A DNA stretch of 64,000 nt from Nonomuraea typhae (GCF_009760925.1 NZ_VRLV01000012.1:186001-250000); one strand, 5' to 3'. Counted from the first letter of the stretch, positions 8,520-15,956 are shown. The notes: generated by a model from the sequence alone, not told the origin. Numbers and translations: made by a program.

Positions 8520-8557
8520 GCCCGGGCGCCGCCGCTACGGTACGGCGGCGCTCGGGC
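8520..8557 (-). terminator. strong stem-loop at the end of the small-gene pair
   Basis: GCCCGGGCGCCGCCG (8520-8534) pairs with 8543-8557 at 14 of 15 positions around an 8-base loop. It overlaps the repaired end of the small gene at 8535 and lacks a T tract. It may terminate or process the transcript before the radical SAM leader. Confidence 0.4.
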
Positions 8558-8835
8558 TGCTCAAGGGGGACTGGCGGGCGGCTTGGAGCCGACCTATCTG
8601 GGTCGCGAGTTTCGCGGCGAGCTCGGGGGGCGGAGCTGGCGACGATGATCGCGCTGATGCCGGCGCGGGCCAGTTCGGGAGTGAGTTGCCGTCGGAGCTT
8701 GGCACTGGACTGGTCGTCGAGGACCTCAATGTCCCAGCCCGGGTAGTCGTGACGTAGCAGCTCCAGCTGCCGGGCGACAGAGGGCAGCGCGGCGGCAGAC
8801 GCCTGGGAAGGGGACTGGCCGCCGCGCTGGGTCAT
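8535..8835 (-). pseudogene. small protein gene with a G-run frame break
   Basis: ATG at 8835 overlaps the previous stop (ATGA). The frame encodes MTQRGGQSPSQASAAALP, LRHDYPGWDIEVL and ARAGISAIIVASSAP, then turns Arg-rich. If the run of six G at 8625-8630 is read as seven, the frame continues PELAAKLATQIGRLQAA and stops at 8535. The product would be about 100 residues, soluble, with no recognised family. Small proteins with a P-G-W motif often sit beside XRE regulators in actinomycetes, as here. Confidence 0.4.
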
Positions 8836-9101
8836 CGGACGCTCTCGGGCTTGGCGACGAGGCCCAGCTCGGCTCGGCGCTCGTCCTGGGTCTGAACCGC
8901 GACTCGCAACTGCTTGGCAGAAGCGGCCCCCACGGTCCGCTCCAGACCGGCGTGGGCACCGGTCTGCTCGACCGAGACGCCCCATTTCCGAGTGGCATAC
9001 CAGTCGGTGAGGTTTCCTCTTGCGTCTCGGCCGCGCCAGAAGCTCCAGTTCGGGAAGGCCGTCCTGAGGTCAACCGGCTGATCTGCCTGGACCTGCGTCA
9101 T
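8832..9101 (-). CDS. small hypothetical protein, 89 aa
   Basis: The product starts MTQVQADQPVDLRTAFPNWS and contains FWRGRDARGNLTDWYATRKWG, a compact Trp-rich fold without signal peptide or membrane segment. It is the first gene leftward from the divergent promoter at 9102-9211 and overlaps the next small gene by ATGA. It probably belongs to the radical SAM/methyltransferase unit or its regulatory module. Its role is unknown; a carrier or leader-binding role would be speculation. Confidence 0.55.
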   Translation of the reverse strand: MTQVQADQPVDLRTAFPNWSFWRGRDARGNLTDWYATRKWGVSVEQTGAHAGLERTVGAASAKQLRVAVQTQDERRAELGLVAKPESVR

Positions 9102-9155
9102 ACAGGCAGCATGCGATGCTGGCAGTGGACAGCGCTTCTACACCGCTAGACATCT

Positions 9156-9195
9156 AAGGACATCTTCTATCAACTAGATGGTGAATGATGTCCTT
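9156..9195. promoter_or_regulatory. divergent operator, 9-bp inverted repeat
   Basis: AAGGACATC (9156-9164) is mirrored exactly by GATGTCCTT (9187-9195). Between and before them lie GACATCT direct repeats and CTAG steps. The site lies between the start at 9101 (leftward) and the regulator start at 9212, so control of both by the DUF5919-type regulator is a plausible inference. Confidence 0.45.
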
Positions 9196-9211
9196 CGACA
9201 GGATGACCGTC

Positions 9212-9952
9212 ATGGTGAACGAAAGACTCCGCCGCACCATGCTCCGCGCCGGCTTGGACCCCGAGACGCTGGCCGTACGCGCGGAGGTGAGCGTCAAGAG
9301 CGTGGAGCGATGGCTTCACGGTACATCTGTTCCGTACCCCAAGACCCGCTACAGGGTCGCGGCGATTCTCCAGGAGGACGAGTCCTACCTCTGGCCCGAT
9401 GCCATCGACAAGGCCGCACTCATCGGCGCGGAACTGGTCGCCAGCTACCCGCGACGCAACGACGTCCCGCATCACCTCTGGACTGAGATCCTCTGTGGTG
9501 CCGAGCGCAACGTCGACCTGATCGCGTTCGCCGGCCTGTTCCTGGCCGAGGAGCATCCGGACTGGATCCCGACTCTGGCTGCCAAGGCAGAGGCCGGCGT
9601 CCGCGTCCGGCTTCTGCTGGGTGACCCGAACGGGCAGCAGCTCGCCGCACGAGATGCTGAGCACCGGATCGGTGGCGGGGTGGCCGGCCGAGTGACTGCA
9701 GTGCTGGCCTACTACGGGCAGCGCACGCCGCCCGGCGTGCAGATCCGCTTGCACGACACCCCGCTGTACAACAGCATCTACCGCTTCGACGACGAGATGC
9801 TGGTCAACGTCCACGTGTACGGCATCCTCGCCGCGTACACCCCGACGCTGCATCTGCGGCGCGTGGATGGGGCATGGTTCAACACCTATGTCGAGTCCTA
9901 CGAGCGAGTGTGGGCTTCGGCCCGCCCCTGGGATCGGAGGCCGTTGACGTGA
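9212..9952 (+). CDS. XRE-family regulator with DUF5919-like domain, 246 aa
   Basis: Residues 1-60 are a helix-turn-helix: MVNERLRRTMLRAGL, AVRAEVSVKSVERWLHG and PYPKTRYRVAAIL..LWP, the usual start of DUF5919-associated XRE proteins. The remainder (DLIAFAGLFLAEEHP..VRVRLLLGDPNG..YRFDDEMLVNVHVYG) resembles the DUF5919 C-terminus, a phospholipase-D-like nucleoside-pathway or signal-sensing fold of unproven function. I chose ATG at 9212 for AGGA 8 bases upstream; ATGs at 9185 and 9188 lie in the operator. GTGA couples it to the NUDIX gene. Confidence 0.7.
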   Translation: MVNERLRRTMLRAGLDPETLAVRAEVSVKSVERWLHGTSVPYPKTRYRVAAILQEDESYLWPDAIDKAALIGAELVASYPRRNDVPHHLWTEILCGAERNVDLIAFAGLFLAEEHPDWIPTLAAKAEAGVRVRLLLGDPNGQQLAARDAEHRIGGGVAGRVTAVLAYYGQRTPPGVQIRLHDTPLYNSIYRFDDEMLVNVHVYGILAAYTPTLHLRRVDGAWFNTYVESYERVWASARPWDRRPLT

Positions 9953-10440
9953 CGGAGACGCGGCGCGTCGACTTCTGGCAGGATCCGGACGCGCCGAAGG
10001 CGACCAGTCGGAAGGCATCTGCGAGTGTGTTCGTCCAGGACGAAGGGGGTCGGATCCTGCTCTTGCAGCGGACCGACAATGATCTATGGACGATCCCAAC
10101 CGGTGGCGTGAAGAAGGACGAAACCGTCGCTGAGGCCGGTGTGCGCGAATGCCGCGAGGAGACCGGCCTTGATGTCGAGGTGGTGGGCCTGGTGGGTGTC
10201 TTCTCTACTCCTGACCACCTCATCGCCTACGTGAAAGGCGACAAGATCAAAGAAGTGAGGCAGCCGATCAACCTATGCTTCCGGGCCCAAGTGGTGGGCG
10301 GAGAACTAGCTCCCGACCCTCAGGAAGCGCAAGTAGTGGCCTGGGTTGATCCAGTGGAGCTGGACACGTACAGCATTCACCCCGCCATCCGCCTGCGAAT
10401 AGATCGGGCGCTTGCAGGCGGCCCACCTTTTCTAGGCTGA
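9949..10440 (+). CDS. NUDIX hydrolase, 163 aa
   Basis: The Nudix box is intact: G-GVKKD-E-TVAEAGV-RECREETGL fits GX5EX7REUXEEXGU, with Cys at one hydrophobic position. The protein would hydrolyse a nucleoside diphosphate linked to another moiety; the substrate is unknown. GTG at 9949 overlaps the regulator stop, so the two are cotranslated. A strong stem-loop follows at 10467. Confidence 0.8.
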   Translation: MTETRRVDFWQDPDAPKATSRKASASVFVQDEGGRILLLQRTDNDLWTIPTGGVKKDETVAEAGVRECREETGLDVEVVGLVGVFSTPDHLIAYVKGDKIKEVRQPINLCFRAQVVGGELAPDPQEAQVVAWVDPVELDTYSIHPAIRLRIDRALAGGPPFLG

Positions 10441-10466
10441 GTACCCTACGTGTGGTAGGTGGCGAA

Positions 10467-10513
10467 CCGCACGGCCAGTGGCGCCTGGGAAGCGCACTGT
10501 TCCGGCCGTGCGG
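10467..10513 (+). terminator. stem-loop after the NUDIX gene
   Basis: CCGCACGGCC (10467-10476) pairs exactly with GGCCGTGCGG (10504-10513), and an inner AGTG..CACT adds a second stem. It lies 27 bases after the stop at 10440. No T tract is present, as is common in high-GC actinomycetes. Confidence 0.5.
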
Positions 10514-10635
10514 CAGTTCGCTCTCGCCCGGGCTTCCTGCTTCTATCCCCGATCGCGAGCGACCCTCGCGTGCGGTTACGCCAACTCCGGAACGATGCAT
10601 GATCATATGTATTCGAACGTTCTGGTGGAAGATCT

Positions 10636-10908
10636 TCATACAGTAGAGATTTCTCCACCAGTCGGTGAACGGAAATAGCGCGACAGATCGGACCTCTGAC
10701 ATTTATGGTCGAAGTGGCGCCTGGGACAGGGAGCCCGTCCCTGGCGCATGAGCGCGTGCGCCGACTCCTTGGTGATGCGCAGGATGCCGACGATGTCGCC
10801 GAGCGTGTACTCGCCACCCTCTCGCGCGGCCCGCGCGGCGCGGGCGATGGCCCGCTTGCGGCAGTTGGCGAGCTCGGCGGGCTCAGTCACGTGGTCACGG
10901 CGGGGCAT
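10636..10908 (-). CDS. small helix-turn-helix-like protein, 90 aa
   Basis: MPRRDHVTEPAELANCRK is followed by a basic helix (RAIARAARAAREGG) and YTLGDIVGILRITKESAHAL, which looks like a compact DNA-binding helix pair. The last third is Arg/Pro-rich and may be out of frame: a hairpin at 10717-10747 interrupts it, and an alternative frame gives DGLPVPGATSTINVRG. ATG at 10908 overlaps the upstream gene by 14 bases. It is the last gene of the small leftward unit 11660-10636. Confidence 0.4.
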   Translation of the reverse strand: MPRRDHVTEPAELANCRKRAIARAARAAREGGEYTLGDIVGILRITKESAHALMRQGRAPCPRRHFDHKCQRSDLSRYFRSPTGGEISTV

Positions 10909-11170
10909 CAGGAGAGGTCCCGTCCGTGTGAAGGCCCGGACCGCTGCGCAGGCGGATCGGGTACCCCCGCTCAGCCGCCACGCGGAACGGGCCTCTGGCG
11001 GAGGGGGTGAGAAGCACCTCGAACACCACCCGGCCGCCTCCACCGCGGTGCTGGAGCTGGCGGGCGTCGCTGATCACCAGGTCGGGGTGGGCGCGCAGCC
11101 ACAGGATGACGACGGCCAGCACATCCTCCACACTTGCGGCGTCGTCCGCCATCGCCCGGAACTGAACCAT
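10895..11170 (-). CDS. small hypothetical protein, 91 aa
   Basis: The product begins MVQFRAMADDAASVEDVLAV and continues VILWLRAHPDLVISDARQL and GRVVFEVLLTPSARGPFRVA. ATG at 11170 overlaps the previous stop (ATGA) and has GAGGAG upstream, which supports it despite its small size. No family is recognised. Together with its neighbours it looks like part of an integrated-element gene set. Confidence 0.45.
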   Translation of the reverse strand: MVQFRAMADDAASVEDVLAVVILWLRAHPDLVISDARQLQHRGGGGRVVFEVLLTPSARGPFRVAAERGYPIRLRSGPGLHTDGTSPDAPP

Positions 11171-11473
11171 CAGGGCATCTCCTCGGTCGTGATCATGGTG
11201 GTCCTGGTCCGGCTGGAAGCGCGGAGCCGAGCGGCGCCCTCGCTCTGGGCGATCTTCCGGCGCGCGACCTTGAGCGGCCGGTCGAGCTGGTCGAGGATCT
11301 CGCGCACCTTGGCGATCAATGCAGGGACGTCGCCAGCCCTGGCCCAGGGCGTCCAGATGCCGTCGACCATGCGGGGTACTGGAATCCCAGACCGCGTGCA
11401 TGAGTTCGTGGGCGCCCATCACGACGTGGTCCCAGTCGTCGGAGGAGAAGTTGTCGCGGGTCAGCGCGGTCAT
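11170..11473 (-). pseudogene. small hypothetical gene with a G-run frame break
   Basis: ATG at 11473 follows GGGAGGCGGGG and reads MTALTRDNFSSDDWDHVV, GAHELMHAVWDSS. The frame then degenerates, while a second frame from near 11370 reads MVDGIWTPWARAGDVPALIA, KVREILDQLDRPLKVARRKI and stops at 11170. Removing one G from GGGG at 11373-11376 joins them into about 100 residues whose stop overlaps the next start. HELMH resembles a zinc-binding HExxH site but is not identical to it. Function unknown. Confidence 0.4.
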
Positions 11474-11660
11474 GACCCCGCCTCCCGGTTGCTCGGCGTT
11501 TCAAGGTCAGCTGTGGACTGACTTCTCACCTCGTGGGGCATGTCGAAGGAAGCAGCGCAGGCTGGCCCGCAGGAAGGCGCCCCGGTTCGAGGCCGAGCGC
11601 TTGGCGGAGGAAGAAGGGTTCCAGCTCTTCTCCGGAGAGTTCGGCCGATTGCGTTCCCAT
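11470..11660 (-). pseudogene. first small gene of the leftward unit, frames broken
   Basis: ATG at 11660 has AGGGAG 7 bases upstream and reads MGTQSAELSGEELEPFFLRQ, LGLEPG. Removing one base of the C run at 11580-11583 extends it to AFLRASLRCF, and a further shift gives DMPHEVRSQSTADLETPSN, ending at 11470 in an ATGA overlap with the next gene. The end-to-end coupling supports a real ancestral gene. Function unknown. Confidence 0.3.
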
Positions 11661-12031
11661 GCATGGTCTCCCTGGAGTGGAGCGGCTGCCACCCATGGGC
11701 CGATCGATCGATCTCAGTCAAAGATAAGTCAGAGTCAACGCTCCCGAGTGACATGCGTTTCCGCGAGGTAGCGCAGCGTTCACCCGTCGATAGAGAATAT
11801 CTACGTGGTCTGAGATGACTGGCTTGGCCGGCCTGTGAACTGGATCTTATGGTCTGCCCGAGCATCCCTGAGGGACCTCGCCGGTGACGAGGATGCCGTG
11901 TTCATCCCGCAGGACATGATCGATCGCATCCGGACCGGTGAGTGAGCCGTAGCGGCGAACGGCGGCGCCCCGCTCTCCCATCGGAAGGCGGGGCTGTTTT
12001 CGCGCCATTTCTGCATGAGCTGCGTCCGCGT
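11661..12031. other. gap with no firm gene before the IS982 element
   Basis: This stretch has no convincing gene. A short rightward frame near 11835-11943 encodes DLAGDEDAVFIPQDMIDRI and stops with TGA, and may be a gene remnant. A GC-rich hairpin GCCCCGC..GCGGGGC lies near 11970-11994. The left end of the IS element begins at 12032. Confidence 0.35.
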
Positions 12032-13040
12032 CTAGATGATTGATGCCAAGGCGTAGCTGCGGAGATAGGGCGAGGGCGCCCAAGCTCGATGTGTGACTAA
12101 AGAGTTAGACACCCTCGCTACCGCACTGTACGTGCGGATCGATGATGTGTTGAAGGCCCAGCCGCAACTGGCTCCGTGCCGGCCGAAGGTCGGTATCGCG
12201 CCGACGCTCAGTGATGCCGAGCTGGTGACTCTGGTGGTGCTGTCGGCACTGCTGGGCTCCACCTCTGAGCGCCGCCGGCTGCGGTATGCCCGTGCCGATC
12301 TGGGCGCGATGTTCCCGCGTCTGCCTGGCCAGCCGGGCTGCAACCGGCGGCTGCGCAACGCGTGCGGCCTGGTCGCCTACATGATCCGGATGCTCGCCGC
12401 CGACACCTCGCTGTGGAGTGATGATGTCTGGGTGGCCGATTCCACGCCGATCGAGTGCGGCCGCTCGAGGGAGACCGCCCGCCGCTCGGCGCTGGCCGGG
12501 TGGGCGGAGTATGGCTACTGCGCTTCTCACTCCCGGTATTTCTGGGGGCTGCGGCTGCACCTGCTGTGCACGCCGGGCGGGCTGCCGGTGCTGTTCGCGC
12601 TGTCCGGTGCCAAGGCCGATGAGCGCGAGGTGCTGCTCGGCATGCTGCGGGCGGCACCCGACGTGCTGGCCGCCCACCCGCATCAGACGATCATCGCCGA
12701 TCGGCAGTACTACGGCCGCCGGTTCGAAACTGAACTCACCGAGCGTGAGTTGCATCTGCTGCGCCCGGCCCGCCAGGGCGAGCCGGAGCGGCCCGGCGCA
12801 GCACTGTTCAAGCCACTGCGCCAGATCATCGAGTCGATCAACCAGACCTTCAAGGGCCAGCTCGACCTGGAACGCCACGGCGGCCGTACCCCTGCCGGCG
12901 TCATCATCCGGGTGCTGACCCGCATCCTCGCCCTGACCAGCGTGATCTGGGTCAACGACAAAACCGGCCAGCCGATCAAGCGATCTCTGATCACCTACGA
13001 TCACTAACCGTAGCCAGACCCCTTGGCATCACTCATCTAG
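12032..13040 (+). mobile_element. complete IS982-type insertion sequence
   Basis: Terminal inverted repeats of 20 bases, one mismatch, bound the element: CTAGATGATTGATGCCAAGG at 12032-12051 and its complement at 13021-13040. The outer CTAG is itself palindromic, so it may be either the IS tip or target DNA. The single transposase gene is intact. The right end abuts the stop of a small secreted peptide gene at 13037. Confidence 0.75.
12093..13007 (+). CDS. IS982-family transposase, 304 aa
   Basis: DDE catalytic residues fit WVADSTPIEC, IIADRQYYG and IESINQTFKGQLDLERHGGR, the last being a hallmark of IS982 transposases. The N-terminal part has the family's LSDAELVTLVVLSALLG helix. It starts at GTG 12093, and codon 3-5 include a TTA leucine. 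Length is normal and no break is seen, so the element could be active. Confidence 0.85.
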   Translation: MTKELDTLATALYVRIDDVLKAQPQLAPCRPKVGIAPTLSDAELVTLVVLSALLGSTSERRRLRYARADLGAMFPRLPGQPGCNRRLRNACGLVAYMIRMLAADTSLWSDDVWVADSTPIECGRSRETARRSALAGWAEYGYCASHSRYFWGLRLHLLCTPGGLPVLFALSGAKADEREVLLGMLRAAPDVLAAHPHQTIIADRQYYGRRFETELTERELHLLRPARQGEPERPGAALFKPLRQIIESINQTFKGQLDLERHGGRTPAGVIIRVLTRILALTSVIWVNDKTGQPIKRSLITYDH

Positions 13041-13174
13041 CGGGCGACCTCGTGGCTCACGACGTGCGTGGAGCTCGTGTCGTTGCCCTGCGTCGAGGCG
13101 GGAAGCGCGGGAGCCACGCTCAGGCTGAGGCCGGCCAGAAGCGCGGCCAGGTATTTCACTCCGTGCGGTTGCAT
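13037..13174 (-). CDS. very small secreted peptide, 45 aa, abutting the IS
   Basis: ATG at 13174 follows GAGGAGA. The product is mostly signal peptide (VKYLAALLAGLSLSVAPALP) with a short Ser/Thr/Val tail ending SHEVAR. Its TAG stop lies in the CTAG of the IS right end, so the gene either ends naturally there or was cut short by the insertion. The 63-bp promoter element copy 2 lies 84 bases upstream. Confidence 0.5.
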   Translation of the reverse strand: MQPHGVKYLAALLAGLSLSVAPALPASTQGNDTSSTHVVSHEVAR

Positions 13175-13257
13175 GATCTTCTCCTCAGGGTTCCGCGAAT
13201 CACGTGGACACTGTGCCGTCCGCCCGCGAACACGGGTTCGGACCGGGCGGTGTGCCT

Positions 13258-13320
13258 CCCACGCTAGGAACCGTCATGCGATGTGCTCCACGACTTTCAC
13301 GCGTGCTTGAAAGTCCCAGG
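13258..13320 (-). promoter_or_regulatory. 63-bp promoter-like element, copy 2
   Basis: Nearly identical to 1630-1692, including GACTTTCA-N8-TGAAAGTC and TAGCGT. The five differences fall in the spacer between the palindrome and the -10-like box, as expected for a promoter under selection at its binding sites. It faces the small secreted peptide gene at 13174. Confidence 0.55.
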
Positions 13321-13404
13321 TCATGGGGCGATCGGCGGATCCTTGATCACCCGGCCGCGAGCGGCAACGCGTTTACGGGGCAGAATGCGGTCAGGTCTGG
13401 CCAC

Positions 13405-14244
13405 CTATTTCGCTCGTGGCTGCAACGCTCCTTCAGAGGTCTGCATCGCCAGCAGGACCAGGGCATCGTGTTCGGCCGTGCCGGGCGCGGCCTGGTAGAG
13501 GAGCAGGCGCTGGCGGTCGCCGCCGGCGGTGAGCACCTCGTTGGTGAGGGTCAGCGGGCCGATGACGGGGTGCAGGAAAGCGGTCTCGCCGCCGCGTTTG
13601 ACCCAGACGTCGTGCCGGCGCCACAGGGCGGCGAACTCGGCGCTTGCCGCGGAGAGTTCGGCGACCAGTGCCGCGGCCGGTTCCGGCGCGTCGAGCTCGG
13701 CCGTGTGCAGGTGGGCGACGCAGTTGCGGGCCACCCGGTCCCAGTCGGCGAAGACGGTACGGGCCGCCGGGTGCAGGAAGGTGTAGCGGATCGTGTTGCG
13801 CTGCCCGGCGGGCCAGTCGCCGAGTCCCGGCATCAGCGCCAGGCCCTCGGGGTTGGCGGCCAGTACGTCGTTGACGGGGTCGAGCACGTAGGCCGGGCTG
13901 GGCCGTACCGACTCCAAGAGCAGCAGTAGTCCGGGGCGGGGCGGCTGCACCGCGAGGGGGCGGCGGCGAGGTGTCCGCCCGGCGGCGCGGTCGGCGAGGG
14001 CGAGCAGGTGGGCGTGCTCGTCGCCGGTGAGTTTCAGGGCGCGGGCCAGGGCGTCCAGGACCGAGTCGCTGGGCGCGGTCTCGCGCCCCTGCTCGATGCG
14101 GGTGTAGTAGTCCACGCTCACTCCGGCCAGGGCGGCCAGCTCCTCGCGGCGCAATCCGGGGGTGCGCCGGCGGCCCGGCCCGATGGGCAGGCCGACCTCG
14201 GCGGGGCCGATCCGGCCGCGTCGGATCCGGAGGAAGTTCGCCAT
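13405..14244 (-). CDS. XRE/MmyB-type transcriptional regulator, 279 aa
   Basis: The N-terminal HTH reads FLRIRRGRIGPAEVGLP, RRTPGLRREELAALAGVSV and DYYTRIEQGRE, the standard MmyB-family start. The ligand-binding half has VLDPVNDVLAANPEGLALMP, RNTIRYTFLHPAARTVFADW and a terminal LLLYQAAPGTAEHDALVLLA, a PAS-like pocket said to bind a small lipid or metabolite. It is divergent from an SDR gene 97 bases away, which it probably controls. ATG 14244 or GTG 14253 are possible starts. Confidence 0.85.
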   Translation of the reverse strand: MANFLRIRRGRIGPAEVGLPIGPGRRRTPGLRREELAALAGVSVDYYTRIEQGRETAPSDSVLDALARALKLTGDEHAHLLALADRAAGRTPRRRPLAVQPPRPGLLLLLESVRPSPAYVLDPVNDVLAANPEGLALMPGLGDWPAGQRNTIRYTFLHPAARTVFADWDRVARNCVAHLHTAELDAPEPAAALVAELSAASAEFAALWRRHDVWVKRGGETAFLHPVIGPLTLTNEVLTAGGDRQRLLLYQAAPGTAEHDALVLLAMQTSEGALQPRAK

Positions 14245-14341
14245 CGCGTTCACGCTCTCGAGTCTGCCATGGGGTGGCCGTGTCACCCCCAGGAACGGCG
14301 CGGCCTTCCTGCGCGGCCGGACAGCGGCGCAGACTCCGATC

Positions 14342-15055
14342 ATGACGAATACGTTGATCATCGGCGGAAGCTCGGGGATGGGCCTGGCCTTGGCCAGGAC
14401 CATGCTCGCCGACGGGATGGATGTGACGATCGCCGGGCGTTCCGCCGACCGCCTCGCGGCGGCCCGGGCGGAACTGGCGCGGGCCGGGCACGGGAAGGTC
14501 CGGACGGTGCCGGCGGACATCAGCCGGGAGCAGGACGTAGCCAATCTCTTCGCCCAAGTGGCGCGCGTGGATCACGTCGCGGTGACCGCCGCGGACGCCA
14601 GCGGGGTGTACGGCCGGACCACCGGCATCACCACCGCCGCCGCCAGGGCCATCATCGACATCAAGCTGCTGGGCGCCTGGCTGGTCGGCAAGCACGCGGC
14701 CGGGCGGGTGACGGGATCGATCACCTATACCTCCGGCATCAACGCCTACCGGCCGAACGGGTCGAACACCATCGTGGCCGCCGCCAACGGCGCGCTCGCG
14801 TCACTGGCCTGCGGACTGGCCCTCGAACTGGCCCCCGTCCGGGTCAACGTGATCTCTCCCGGCTGGGTGGACACTCCCCTCTGGAACCAGATCGGCATGG
14901 ACAAACAGGCCGCCTTCACCGACCTGGCCGGACGTCTGCCCGCCCGCAGGATCGGCACCCCCGACGACGTCGCCCAGGCATTCGTGTCGTTGACCCGCAA
15001 CGAGTACATCACCGCCACGGTGCTCCACGTCGACGGCGGGCACCGCCTCACCTGA
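14342..15055 (+). CDS. atypical short-chain dehydrogenase, 237 aa
   Basis: The N-terminal GGSSGMGLA and AGRSADRL fit a Rossmann NADP(H) site, and LAPVRVNVISPGWVDTPLW is the usual SDR C-terminal half. The catalytic YxxxK is missing: the aligned segment reads IVAAANGALASLA, with Tyr and Lys replaced, although the Ser (YTSG) remains. It may still bind cofactor or use another chemistry, as in some divergent SDRs. It is probably the target of the divergent MmyB-type regulator. Confidence 0.75.
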   Translation: MTNTLIIGGSSGMGLALARTMLADGMDVTIAGRSADRLAAARAELARAGHGKVRTVPADISREQDVANLFAQVARVDHVAVTAADASGVYGRTTGITTAAARAIIDIKLLGAWLVGKHAAGRVTGSITYTSGINAYRPNGSNTIVAAANGALASLACGLALELAPVRVNVISPGWVDTPLWNQIGMDKQAAFTDLAGRLPARRIGTPDDVAQAFVSLTRNEYITATVLHVDGGHRLT

Positions 15056-15106
15056 GCACACCGGCCGGCGGCGCGGGGGCGGTCGTCGATTGACGCCCGC
15101 ACAGGA

Positions 15107-15145
15107 TGCGTTATAGGCTCTAACTAACAATCTACTATATAGCGC
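15107..15145 (+). promoter_or_regulatory. AT-rich promoter with inverted repeat
   Basis: TGCGTTATAG (15107-15116) is answered by CTATATAGCGCA (15134-15145) in an AT-rich island just before the AGGAGA ribosome site of the 15167 gene. A repressor of MarR or TetR type is a plausible but unproven ligand. Confidence 0.35.
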
Positions 15146-15166
15146 ATCTGACTGAGGAGAACGATC

Positions 15167-15796
15167 GTGTTTGGCACTCACTCGACCTCTCGTCGCCGGA
15201 CTGGCGCGCGTGCCGCCCTGCTCACGGTTCCGCTGGCCTGCGTCCTCGCCGTCACCGCGGCACCCGCCGGGGCTGCCGCCCCTGATCGCGGCGCCCGCCC
15301 GGCCTCGCTGACCTGCCAGGGCAAAGGCGTCGACCCGGCCGCCCAGGCCCGCCACCGGAGCGAGATCCTCATTCAGGCGCCGCTGCGCACGATCTGGAAT
15401 CTGCAGACCGACGTGGAAGCCTGGCCCTCCTGGCAGAAGCCCGTCGCCCCCATGACCGTGAAGCGCCTGGACCCGGGCCCGTTGCGCAAGCACTCCCGGT
15501 TCCAGGCGACCATCCAGCTGCCCGACAACCCGCCGGCCCCGCCCGGCACGGTGGTCATCACCTCCGAGGTCCGGCAACTCCGGTACGGCACGTGCATCCG
15601 CTGGGCCGGACCGGCCGACGGCCCCGGCTACCACATCGACGGCGTCCACGTCTGGACCTTCACCAAGGTCCGTGGCGGCGTCCTGGTGCGTACCGAGGAA
15701 AGCCACGCCGGCCCCCAAGCCAACCCCGACTCCGATATGGGCCTTGAAACCTGGCTCAAAGACCTGAAAGCCGCCGCCGAGGCCGCGCGGGCGTGA
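15167..15796 (+). CDS. secreted SRPBCC (polyketide cyclase-like) protein, 209 aa
   Basis: A twin-Arg-like basic N-terminus (STSRRRTGARAALLTVPL) and hydrophobic core end near AGAAA. The mature domain shows the START-like pattern SEILIQAPLRTIWNLQTDVE, WPSWQKPV and a terminal amphipathic helix MGLETWLKDLKAAAEAA. SRPBCC folds bind hydrophobic ligands. GTG at 15167 follows AGGAGA. Secreted versions are unusual but known in actinomycetes; the ligand is unknown. Confidence 0.7.
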   Translation: MFGTHSTSRRRTGARAALLTVPLACVLAVTAAPAGAAAPDRGARPASLTCQGKGVDPAAQARHRSEILIQAPLRTIWNLQTDVEAWPSWQKPVAPMTVKRLDPGPLRKHSRFQATIQLPDNPPAPPGTVVITSEVRQLRYGTCIRWAGPADGPGYHIDGVHVWTFTKVRGGVLVRTEESHAGPQANPDSDMGLETWLKDLKAAAEAARA

Positions 15797-15956
15797 CGGT
15801 CGCGAAATCCCGCCACTATTCCGAATGGTTTGTCGATATTGTGCCCTCGACGAGCCGGCCGATCCGGCTCGGTCGCGTTCGTGCAGGTGGGTGCGGCGCT
15901 CGCAGGTGAAGAGAGAATGTCTATCTTGTACGAGTTGTTGGCATTACCGTCCAGGC

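Noticed and set aside
8302..8534. A protein-coding gene in the hairpin-rich gap before the radical SAM gene
   Set aside because: The open frames there are Arg/Pro-rich, lack a ribosome site, and follow the stem-loop arms rather than a protein pattern.
1630..13320. The 63-bp direct repeats as attachment sites of an integrated element
   Set aside because: No integrase or excision gene lies between them, and the preserved parts (palindrome and -10-like box) fit a promoter better. Not fully excluded.
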